This document shows, one piece after another, positions 6,696 through 13,454 of a stretch of 14,864 nucleotides of DNA. The notes beneath the pieces were generated by a model. That model saw only the letters and a program-made list of their open reading frames with translations, was not told the origin of the DNA and ran no database searches. Each line of letters opens with the position of its first letter. The stretch's first letter is position 1. This stretch comes from Perlabentimonas sp964554585 (GTDB taxonomy: Bacteria > Bacteroidota > Bacteroidia > Bacteroidales > Tenuifilaceae), in contig CAZKPD010000058.1 in assembly GCA_964554585.1 (NCBI GenBank), positions 1 to 14,864 of the forward strand. Reading direction: 5' to 3'. A program made the translations under genes and the position numbers.

Positions 6696-7411
6696 TAAAA
6701 AAGAGTTTTCTTTTTTTAATACTACTTATTACAGGTCAGCTTCTCAGCGCCCAATCGGTTGAGTACTATTTCTCTAGTGGTTTAGAAAAGTTGCACAACC
6801 AAGATTTTATTGGTGCTCAGCAAGAATTTGGTGTGGCTATTAGCCTCAATCCCCAAAGTGCAACGCTGCACTACTGTCGTGGATTGGCGCTTTTTAACCT
6901 TAATAAGTATGATTCTGCCATTACCGATTTTTCGCAAGCCGTCATTCTAAATCCTTTCTTTCAGCAAGCATACTACTATAGGGCTCAGGCCAATACCAAA
7001 AAGGGTTACCTTAAGGATGCCATTCGAGATTTTGATGAGCTGCTAAAAATTGACCCGTCCCACAAGGAAAGCTTACTACAGCGCGGCATGGCAAAATCTT
7101 CGTTGGGAAATAATATTGAGGCCATTGCCGATTTTGATCTTCTGCTCCATTACGATACCCTAAATGTGAAGGCACTGTATCAGCGTGCATTGGCAAAGTA
7201 TTCGCTGCTTGATTTTGGGGGCACCATTATCGATTTGGATGCCGTGCTTTATGTCAATCCTGCCCAAATGGAGGCCTACTACTATCGGGGTGTATCTTAC
7301 ATTCGTTCGGGCAAGGTTACGTTGGGTTGCGAAGATTTGGTTCAGGCCAAACGAATGGGCGATAACCGAGCCAGAAAATGGCTAAGAGACCGGTGTAATA
7401 TTTACAATTAG
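6692..7411 (+). CDS. Exported tetratricopeptide-repeat protein (second of a pair)
   Basis: The predicted protein has 239 residues. It has a clean signal peptide (MIKKSFLFLILLITGQLLSA, likely cut before QS at 21-22) and about six TPR units from residue 24 to about 222, for example YYYRAQANTKKGYLKDAIRD at 95-114. The C-terminus repeats the cap of the neighbouring protein: GCEDLVQAKRMGD with C213 and then C235, again 22 residues apart. I chose ATG 6692 over an in-frame TTG at 6662. It starts the signal peptide exactly and overlaps the previous stop as ATGA, a sign of translational coupling. The two genes look like tandem paralogues. The binding partner and function are unknown. Confidence 0.86.
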   Translation: MIKKSFLFLILLITGQLLSAQSVEYYFSSGLEKLHNQDFIGAQQEFGVAISLNPQSATLHYCRGLALFNLNKYDSAITDFSQAVILNPFFQQAYYYRAQANTKKGYLKDAIRDFDELLKIDPSHKESLLQRGMAKSSLGNNIEAIADFDLLLHYDTLNVKALYQRALAKYSLLDFGGTIIDLDAVLYVNPAQMEAYYYRGVSYIRSGKVTLGCEDLVQAKRMGDNRARKWLRDRCNIYN

Positions 7412-7523
7412 CAGCAATAAAAATAGAGGGCAGCCTTTTCTGGCAATACTTTATTTTTCCCAATCCCATCCGATTTTTATAAAGAATTGGCCTGAAGACC
7501 AACCCTTAAATTCATAAATTTAG

Positions 7524-7531
7524 TACATTTG
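7524..7531 (+). promoter_or_regulatory. -7 box candidate for the TPR-HTH regulator gene
   Basis: TACATTTG fits TAnnTTTG exactly. No TTG is found at the expected distance upstream (about 7500-7504), so only the -7 element supports it. The start would be near 7538, leaving a leader of about 47 bases before ATG 7585. This argues against the in-frame TTG at 7534 as a translation start. Confidence 0.45.
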
Positions 7532-7584
7532 GGTTGATTGGCGGCAGGTATCCCGGGTTATTCGATAGATATATTCCTTATGTA

Positions 7585-9195
7585 ATGGTAAAACGTTTAC
7601 TCATACTATTCCTATTTTGCTCAACATCTGCCTTTTCTCAAAGTGTGGTGGACAGGTTGGTTGATAGCCTTGCCAATGCTAAAAATACAGAAGAGAAGGT
7701 TCGTCAGAGTCTTAAAATAGCACAAGAACTGAAGGATACTGACTGGAATCGTTCATTATACTATTTGAACAACGCCTCTGCCTTGGCCGAAAAGGCAGGG
7801 ATGGAGAAGGAATTAGCCGATGTCTATACTCTTATGGCAGATGTGTACTATGACAAGGATGCCTTGGATGTATCGTTATACTACTATTTAAATGCATACC
7901 ATTTTTATAAAATGCAAAATGATTCGAGAGATAAATTGGTGATTGAAAATAATTTGGGTGTTGTATATACTCGATTGAGAGAGAATCAAAAAGCTCTTTC
8001 ACATTTTCAGGAAGTTTACAGAATTGCCAATGATCTTAATGATACAATATTTATACTTAATGCATTGAATAATATTGGAACTATTTTTTTGTATTCCGAT
8101 ACCGATACCAGCTATCGAATTTTTCGTAGGGCACTGGAAATAACTAAAGATATTAGTGATAATAAGGCGAGTGTTTATGTTTATTCCAATTTAGCAAGGA
8201 ATTATGCAATTCAAAATAAACCAGATTCTGCACTTCTACTTTTTAGGAAAGCTTTAACTGTAGTTGAGCAGGATTCTACAATTTCCAAAAACGACATTTG
8301 GGTCTATAAAGCCATGGGGCAATTCTACTTTGATTTACAAGAGTATGATTCCACAATTACTTATATAAACCGAATGGATAAGATAGTTGATGAGAAATAT
8401 AGCTTTGATTATCAGGACAATATTCGATTGCTTTATAGATCATATTTGATGAAAAGGGATTACCAAAAGGCCTCCCAATACTTTCAGGTCTATGAGGAGA
8501 TTAGCGATAGCCTGAATATTACAGAAAAGCTGACCAATGCCGAGCGAATTATTCTAGAGCAGGAGTTTACTGCCCATCAGAAGGAGAGAGAGTTGGAAGA
8601 GAGCCAACAACGTTTTGTTTATCTCATCATAGGGTTAAGCTTGGTGATCCTGCTATTAGTTTTGTTACTACTGATTATCTATTATAAAAACAAGTTGAGC
8701 AGGTCAAGGCTTCAGCAAGATCTGATGATAAGCCGAGAAAAAGAATTGAACCTTGATATTGAACTTAAAAACAGGGAGTTGATGAGCAAAGCACTGCTCG
8801 AGATAAATAGGAATGAAGTTGTTCAAACCGTACTGGATGATTTAAACCAGGTGAAGAAGGGTGCTCTACGCTCCGAAACCAAATCGGCCATTGACTATGT
8901 TGCCCGTAAACTGGAGGGGCATGACCGCGAGCATATGTGGGATGAGTTTCAAATGAGTTTTGAGAAGGTTTCATCCTCATTCTTTAATCGCCTTTCAGAG
9001 AAACATCCTGAATTAACGCTAAGAGAAAAGCGCCTTTGCGCTTTACTAAATCTGGGATTGACTACTAAGGAGATTGCCGACATCAATGGGCAATCGCTTA
9101 AATCGGTTGAGAATGCGCGCACCCGATTGCGTAAAAAATTAGGTCTTACCAATATCGATTCCAACCTATCAGCATACCTCTCGGAGTTTAATTAG
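7585..9195 (+). CDS. Transmembrane TPR regulator with C-terminal LuxR-type HTH
   Basis: The predicted protein has 536 residues from ATG 7585. Order of parts: signal peptide (1-19, ending SAFSQ); TPR-like helical repeats (about 25-310); predicted coiled coil (314-344); one membrane helix (346-367, IIGLSLVILLLVLLLLIIYY region); a basic stop-transfer segment KNKLSRSR; a second coiled coil (about 370-405); and a C-terminal helix-turn-helix (477-521). The HTH includes LTLREKRLCALL, TTKEIADI and SVENARTRLRKKLGL, the LuxR/GerE pattern. The positive residues after the helix place the HTH in the cytoplasm and the TPRs in the periplasm. This family occurs in Bacteroidota, and I infer a one-component sensor that binds DNA while anchored in the membrane. 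No receiver or kinase domain is present. The target is unknown; the secreted-protein gene just downstream is a candidate. The N-terminal half is clearly more A/T-rich than the C-terminal half. Confidence 0.85.
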   Translation: MVKRLLILFLFCSTSAFSQSVVDRLVDSLANAKNTEEKVRQSLKIAQELKDTDWNRSLYYLNNASALAEKAGMEKELADVYTLMADVYYDKDALDVSLYYYLNAYHFYKMQNDSRDKLVIENNLGVVYTRLRENQKALSHFQEVYRIANDLNDTIFILNALNNIGTIFLYSDTDTSYRIFRRALEITKDISDNKASVYVYSNLARNYAIQNKPDSALLLFRKALTVVEQDSTISKNDIWVYKAMGQFYFDLQEYDSTITYINRMDKIVDEKYSFDYQDNIRLLYRSYLMKRDYQKASQYFQVYEEISDSLNITEKLTNAERIILEQEFTAHQKERELEESQQRFVYLIIGLSLVILLLVLLLLIIYYKNKLSRSRLQQDLMISREKELNLDIELKNRELMSKALLEINRNEVVQTVLDDLNQVKKGALRSETKSAIDYVARKLEGHDREHMWDEFQMSFEKVSSSFFNRLSEKHPELTLREKRLCALLNLGLTTKEIADINGQSLKSVENARTRLRKKLGLTNIDSNLSAYLSEFN

Positions 9196-9320
9196 TTTAT
9201 TGTGATAGAATGCTGTTCATCAGCTATTTAATTTTTTAGTGAGTGGTGATAGGGTGGTAGTTTTAATCCTATGAGTGTTTTCAAATGGGTGTTTTTTTCT
9301 GCACTATACTGTCATTAAAT

Positions 9321-9328
9321 TACTTTTG
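9321..9328 (+). promoter_or_regulatory. -7 box candidate for the T9SS secreted protein
   Basis: TACTTTTG matches TAnnTTTG exactly and lies 28 bases before the ATG at 9357. No clear TTG is seen at the -33 position. A missing -33 element would suit an activator-dependent promoter, but this is inference. Confidence 0.45.
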
Positions 9329-9356
9329 ACGTAACTAATCTATTAAACTCAAAACT

Positions 9357-11576
9357 ATGAAAACAATCTTCACTTTTTTAAGAACAGCCATGCTTAGTAT
9401 AATGCTAGTTTTGCTTGGTTTTGGTATGGCTGGTGCCCAGTGGACCAATGACACCGATGTGAATACGGTAGCCTCCGAAGTTGATGCGGTAGATATGCAA
9501 AGTATTGGTACTGCTTCCGGTAAAACGTATATTGTTTTTTGGAAAAATGCACCTGCTCCGGTCAATATGGAGCTTTGGGTTCAGCTGTTGGATGAAAACG
9601 GCAACAGGCTTTTTGGGAATGAGGGTAAGCTGGTAAGCGACCAAATCCCTATGAATACATATACTTCCATGTGGTCGGTAAATGTGGATGATGATGAGAT
9701 GCTCTACATTGGTGTAAACGGAACGCTATCCGGTAATGCAGCTTATGTGTTTAAGCTAAACCTAGAAGGGAACCATCAGTACGGCGAGAATGGGATCAAT
9801 ATCGGTAATGGTTATACTGTTGAAATTGCTCCACTTCCCGATGGTGGTATGTATGCCACTTGGTTGGCCAATGGATTGAATAGGGCTGTATTGCAGAAGT
9901 ATACCAATCAGGGTGTTCCGGTTTGGGAAGAACCTGTACAGGTTCTTCACCTAACCCAGAAAACAAGCCCTGCAGACCTTTTTGTACTTTCTGATGGTAG
10001 CGTGATGGTAGTTTTCCACACACTATCCTATGGAGTTAGCTCAACGCTTTACGCCAATCGTTTTGGGACTGACGGTGCAGCGCTTTGGGCGAATACGGTT
10101 CAACTCTCCAACAAAACTACAGCATTTAACCGCAACAATAGCCATGCACAGATTGGCGATGTGGTTTACTACGGATATTTTGGTTCTACGGGTAATCGTT
10201 TTGACTCCTTTCTTCAAAGAATTAATCCCGATGGCACGCTTCCATGGGGAATCAATGGGGTTGACTTTGACGTGAGACAGGATAGCTATGAGATGGAAAC
10301 GAGCATTGCTCATCAAGAGGGATCAGAGTATGTATGGTCAGTTAGTCGCTATACCTCTTCAAACCAAAACGAAATAGGGCTTTATGTACAAAAGTTCCAT
10401 AAGGATACAGGAGCTCGTCAATTTACCGACAACGCTAAAGAGGTTTTTTCTGTTGGCAGCAGTATAAGCCATTTGGCCCAATTACGACTTACCCCTGAGG
10501 ATCTACCCCTATTCCTTGTTAGAAGCGCATCTTTAGGTGGCGGTTTGGTGCAAGGGGTGAGTATAGTGAAACTGACAGAAGATGGAGATCATGCTTTTGA
10601 GAATGAAATGGTGCCCATGGCTACTTTTGATGCAGAGAAAACGCTAATCAACTTAACAGGAATGGTAAACAACCAGGTTGTGGCCGTATTTAAGGAGAAT
10701 AAGGGGACCGGCGGAAAAATATACGCACAGAATTATGTGGATGGAGTTGTAGAACCTTCTTGTGATGATCCTAGTAATATTGCTATTGCAGAGATTACTC
10801 AAAATTCAGCTAAGGTAACTTGGACACCCGGCGGAACCGAAACCTATTGGGAGGTAGTTTACGGTGAAGTTGGGGTTGATCCCAATAATACCAATGGCAC
10901 ATTGGTTCAGAATACACCCCAATTGGTGCTTAATAATCTGATGCCCAATACGGTTTATGAGGTTTACGTGATAGCTATTTGTGGTGAGGACAATGTGAGC
11001 ACATGGGTAGGCCCTGTGTCCTTTACTACAGAAGAGGAGGTTTGTGATGCTCCAACAAATATTGTTATCTCTAATGTTACACACAATTCAGCCAAGGTAA
11101 CCTGGACACCCGGCGGAACCGAAACCTTTTGGGAAGTAGTTTACGGTGAGGTTGGAGTTGACCCCAATAATACCGGTGGCACTTTGGTGCAGAATACTCC
11201 CGAATTAGTACTTGAAAATCTTACCCCAAATAGCGTATATGAGGTTTATGTGGTAGCAATTTGTGGAGAAGACTTTATTAGCACATGGGTCGGGCCTGTA
11301 TCCTTTACTACTGATGATAATACGGGGATTAATGATAACCTGATTGGAAGTTTTGCAATATACCCCAATCCGTTTGCTTCCGAATTTACCATAACGGCTG
11401 CTGAGCGAATTGATCAAATCAGCATTTACAATCTGATTGGTCAAACCGTTTTGGAGGTGCAACCCAATGCATCAACCATCCAGTTGAATACGATTGAATG
11501 GCCCGCCGGAATCTATTTGCTAAATGTAACCGCAAATGGTATTCTTAAAACGTATAAGATGGTAAAGTCTAATTAG
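9357..11576 (+). CDS. T9SS-secreted protein: seven-repeat (propeller-like) region, two fibronectin III domains, type A sorting domain
   Basis: The 739-residue protein starts with a signal peptide (1-27, cut likely after AGA before QW). Residues 28-465 contain seven copies of a loose motif: hydrophobic-x-[KR/Q]-hydrophobic-x-x-x-G, then an aromatic (W/F/Y) and a hydrophobic strand. They begin near residues 75, 131, 178, 232, 286, 344 and 403 (for example LQRINPDGTLPWG, YANRFGTDGAALW). About 55-residue spacing and seven copies suggest a beta-propeller; I did not recognise a named family. Two fibronectin type III domains follow (469-562, 563-about 652), each starting with Cys and nearly identical. 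The end has the T9SS type A sorting domain, with YPNPF at 669-673, LIGQTVLEV and GIYLLNVTANG, finishing KTYKMVKSN. The protein should cross the outer membrane by the type IX system and stay on the surface or be released. No catalytic motif is evident; adhesion or binding is a guess. Confidence 0.85.
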   Translation: MKTIFTFLRTAMLSIMLVLLGFGMAGAQWTNDTDVNTVASEVDAVDMQSIGTASGKTYIVFWKNAPAPVNMELWVQLLDENGNRLFGNEGKLVSDQIPMNTYTSMWSVNVDDDEMLYIGVNGTLSGNAAYVFKLNLEGNHQYGENGINIGNGYTVEIAPLPDGGMYATWLANGLNRAVLQKYTNQGVPVWEEPVQVLHLTQKTSPADLFVLSDGSVMVVFHTLSYGVSSTLYANRFGTDGAALWANTVQLSNKTTAFNRNNSHAQIGDVVYYGYFGSTGNRFDSFLQRINPDGTLPWGINGVDFDVRQDSYEMETSIAHQEGSEYVWSVSRYTSSNQNEIGLYVQKFHKDTGARQFTDNAKEVFSVGSSISHLAQLRLTPEDLPLFLVRSASLGGGLVQGVSIVKLTEDGDHAFENEMVPMATFDAEKTLINLTGMVNNQVVAVFKENKGTGGKIYAQNYVDGVVEPSCDDPSNIAIAEITQNSAKVTWTPGGTETYWEVVYGEVGVDPNNTNGTLVQNTPQLVLNNLMPNTVYEVYVIAICGEDNVSTWVGPVSFTTEEEVCDAPTNIVISNVTHNSAKVTWTPGGTETFWEVVYGEVGVDPNNTGGTLVQNTPELVLENLTPNSVYEVYVVAICGEDFISTWVGPVSFTTDDNTGINDNLIGSFAIYPNPFASEFTITAAERIDQISIYNLIGQTVLEVQPNASTIQLNTIEWPAGIYLLNVTANGILKTYKMVKSN
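9927..9948. repeat. Perfect 22-bp palindrome inside the T9SS protein gene
   Basis: The half-site GAAGAACCTGT is followed directly by its exact reverse complement, centred on TGTACA. It lies in the coding sequence for the third propeller-like repeat (EEPVQVL). It is the longest perfect palindrome I found in the window. It may be an operator-like site, a cruciform or RNA hairpin, or coincidence. Confidence 0.75.
10761..11312 (+). repeat. Tandem duplication of a 282-bp fibronectin III unit
   Basis: The units start at 10761 and 11043, both with TGTGATG, and stay in register for 94 codons without an indel. Parts are almost identical at DNA level, for example GACACCCGGCGGAACCGAAA in both copies (about 10823-10842 and 11105-11124). 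The shared bases at silent positions indicate a fairly recent duplication or gene conversion. Confidence 0.9.
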
Positions 11577-11591
11577 ATATTTTTTTACCTG

Positions 11592-11630
11592 AAAATAAGG
11601 GCCAAAGCTTTGCTTTGACCCTTATTTTTT
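11592..11630 (+). terminator. Intrinsic terminator after the T9SS protein gene
   Basis: AAAATAAGGG (11592-11601) and CAAAGC (11603-11608) pair with GCTTTG (11612-11617) and CCCTTATTTT (11619-11628). There is a TTT loop and one C-A mismatch, and the right arm ends in a run of six T (11625-11630). The A-run on the left arm means it could also act on the other strand. It lies 16 bases after the stop codon and separates this gene from the MATE exporter. Confidence 0.85.
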
Positions 11631-11666
11631 ATCAAACAATAGCTCTTTATAGTGGTGCTTTATTCG

Positions 11667-11674
11667 TAAATTTG
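11667..11674 (+). promoter_or_regulatory. -7 box candidate for the MATE exporter
   Basis: TAAATTTG matches TAnnTTTG. It lies after the terminator and 22 bases before the proposed TTG start at 11696, so the leader would be only about 15 bases. No good -33 TTG is present. Confidence 0.4.
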
Positions 11675-11695
11675 TACCCTTGAAAAATAAAGGCT

Positions 11696-13096
11696 TTGAG
11701 CTCACAAAACGCGAATATTAATCTGCTAGCCAATGCACCCATACCCAAGGTGCTTTGGAAGTTTTTCCTACCTGCTTTTACAGGGGTTGTGGTTAACTCA
11801 CTGTACAATATTGTGGACCGCATATTTGTGGGACAAGGGGTGGGGGCATTAGCCCTTACGGGCTTAAGCGTGGTTTTTCCCATTATGGTGATTATGATGG
11901 CCTTTGGAATGCTTATAGGGATTGGGGGAGGGGTGCGCATATCCATTCATTTAGGAGAGAATCAGCATGCAAAGGCTGAACGCGTATTGGGCAATGCGTT
12001 TATCCTGCTTATCATTGTTTCTGTGGGCATGACGGTGGTGGGATTTCTTATTAAAGAGCCTATGCTTAGGCTCTTTGGTGCCGGCCCCGATACCATAGAG
12101 TATGCAAACCAGTACTTAAATATCATTCTGTTGGGTGTGCCTTTCAATATGATTGGCTTCTCCATGAACAATATGATTCGCTCCGAAGGGAATGCCAATA
12201 TTGCCATGTACTCCATGTTTATTAGTGCGGGAACAAATATCATTTTAGATCCCATTTTTATATTTGCCCTGGGTATGGGGGTGAGGGGTGCTGCTTGGGC
12301 AACCATTATCTCTCAGTTTATCCTTTGCATTTGGGTTGTCAGGCATTTTACGGTGGGCAAATCGGTGGTCCGTTTAAAGCCTGTTCATTTTAAGCTAGAC
12401 AAAATGGTGCTATTCTCCATTCTTGCCATCGGATTCTCGCCATTCTCCATGCAGCTGGCAGCCAGCATGGTGCATGGACTGTTTAATATTCAGTTGATTA
12501 AGTATGGGGGCGATTTGGCCGTGGGAGCCATGGGCATAATCAACAGTATTTCCACCCTGGTGGTGATGAGCATTATTGCCATCAATATGGCATCTCAGCC
12601 CATATACGGGTATAATTACGGTGCCGGAAATTTGGAGCGAGTCAAGAGAACGCTTATGATAAGCCTTAAGTCGGCAGTTATTATTTCTGTTATTGGCTTT
12701 GCTATTATGGAGCTATTCCCCGAGATATTTATCAAGGCATTTAATGCTAAGGATACAGAACTTCTGAGGATAGGTAAGCCCGGGCTACGGATTTTTATGG
12801 CAGCATTACCCATAGTAGGGTTTCAGATTGTTGCCGGAAATTTTTTCCAATCTACGGGCAAGGCAGCCATATCTGCACTTTTATCGCTGCTGAGGCAAGT
12901 GATTGTGCTTATTCCCATTCTACTTCTATTTCCTACGTTTTGGGGGCTAACGGGTGTGTGGGTATCTTCACCCGTATCTGATGTAATTTCGGGGGTAGTT
13001 GTTTACCTATTCCTCTCGCGTGAAATTAAACGGTTAAATCGGGCTATTGCCCGAAAGCAGGAGGAGGCCTCAAAGTTTGACGTAGAAGTATCATAA
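11696..13096 (+). CDS. MATE-family efflux transporter
   Basis: The 466-residue protein has about twelve membrane helices and clear MATE-family features. These are the N-terminal IPKVLWKFFLPAF segment with SLYNIVDRIFVGQG (about 36-49), LDPIFIFALGMGVRGAAWA (about 182-200), and the second-half equivalents QPIYGYNYGAGN and GVWVSSPVSDVISG. Such proteins export drugs or metabolites, driven by Na+ or H+; the substrate cannot be read from sequence. The start is TTG 11696. An in-frame TGA lies at 11681-11683, no ATG or GTG occurs between, and the first internal ATG would remove part of the conserved first helices. The N-terminus from this TTG (MSSQ...) looks normal for the family. A perfect 10-bp stem with a 4-base loop lies at 12053-12076. 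The gene ends head-on against the RND/PII operon. Confidence 0.9.
   Translation: MSSQNANINLLANAPIPKVLWKFFLPAFTGVVVNSLYNIVDRIFVGQGVGALALTGLSVVFPIMVIMMAFGMLIGIGGGVRISIHLGENQHAKAERVLGNAFILLIIVSVGMTVVGFLIKEPMLRLFGAGPDTIEYANQYLNIILLGVPFNMIGFSMNNMIRSEGNANIAMYSMFISAGTNIILDPIFIFALGMGVRGAAWATIISQFILCIWVVRHFTVGKSVVRLKPVHFKLDKMVLFSILAIGFSPFSMQLAASMVHGLFNIQLIKYGGDLAVGAMGIINSISTLVVMSIIAINMASQPIYGYNYGAGNLERVKRTLMISLKSAVIISVIGFAIMELFPEIFIKAFNAKDTELLRIGKPGLRIFMAALPIVGFQIVAGNFFQSTGKAAISALLSLLRQVIVLIPILLLFPTFWGLTGVWVSSPVSDVISGVVVYLFLSREIKRLNRAIARKQEEASKFDVEVS
12053..12076 (+). repeat. Perfect stem-loop inside the MATE gene
   Basis: AAAGAGCCTA (12053-12062) pairs perfectly with TAGGCTCTTT (12067-12076) around a TGCT loop. 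It encodes KEPMLRLF. No T-run long enough for termination follows. Confidence 0.7.
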
Positions 13097-13100
13097 AAAA

Positions 13101-13121
13101 ACCGTGCCTTTTGGGCACGGT
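13101..13121 (-). terminator. Intrinsic terminator of the RND/PII operon, between convergent genes
   Basis: ACCGTGCC (13101-13108) pairs with GGCACGGT (13114-13121) around a 5-base loop. On the minus strand the hairpin is followed by seven T (plus-strand A-run 13095-13101), so it is oriented to stop transcription of the PII-like gene, whose stop lies about 28 bases upstream. The A-run overlaps the TAA of the MATE gene. On the plus strand only TCCTTT follows, so termination of MATE transcripts is less certain. Confidence 0.85.
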
Positions 13122-13148
13122 CCTTTCCAAATCATGATGTACATGGGA

Positions 13149-13442
13149 TTAAACGCACTGTTCGATATTCCAAACAAAGGCTCTCACCCCAATATCCTTA
13201 TTTCGCAGGTCTAGCTTGCGAACGGTTTTCAGAAGAATTTCCACCTTATCATCCGGCACAACCGTTATGATTGCGGAGTTCATTTCGGGCCAGGTGTGGG
13301 TTCCGCGTCGGGGTTCTCCGGTTTTAGTACCTGCACCTTGGACCTCCTCAAAAAAGGTGAATCCTCTAATTTCCAGTTCGCGGAGCATATACTCTACCCG
13401 TTCGGTATTGGCTTGGTTAAAAACTATAAATACTGCTTTCAT
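13149..13442 (-). CDS. Small PII-like (GlnB-superfamily) protein next to an RND pump
   Basis: The 97-residue protein starts MKAVFIVFNQ and reads as the beta-alpha-beta-beta-alpha-beta pattern of PII-like signal proteins. It has an N-terminal strand, a helix NTERVEYMLRELEIRG, a loop rich in Gly and charges (FEEVQGAGTKTG, then RRGTHTWPEMNSA, about 31-57), a strand AIITVVP, a helix DDKVEILLKTVRKLDL, and a last strand. The loop corresponds to the T-loop. It lacks the GlnB uridylylated-tyrosine motif and the classical TGxxGDGKIF segment, so it is not a nitrogen PII. The start lies 12 bases after the RND pump stop, indicating co-transcription. PII-like proteins of a separate group (PII-NG) are known next to CusA/CzcA-type pumps, and this pairing is similar. 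I infer a sensor or regulator of the pump; ligand unknown. The terminator follows directly. Confidence 0.7.
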   Translation of the reverse strand: MKAVFIVFNQANTERVEYMLRELEIRGFTFFEEVQGAGTKTGEPRRGTHTWPEMNSAIITVVPDDKVEILLKTVRKLDLRNKDIGVRAFVWNIEQCV

Positions 13443-13454
13443 CTTCTCTTCTAT

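Noticed and set aside
7412..7470. Possible terminator after the second TPR gene
   Set aside because: The T-rich stretch TTTATTTTT is present but I find only a 3-bp GCC/GGC stem before it.
9204..9237. Possible weak terminator after the TPR-HTH regulator gene
   Set aside because: ATAG/CTAT and CTG/CAG can pair only with a 4-base bulge; the stem is too weak although TTAATTTTTT follows.
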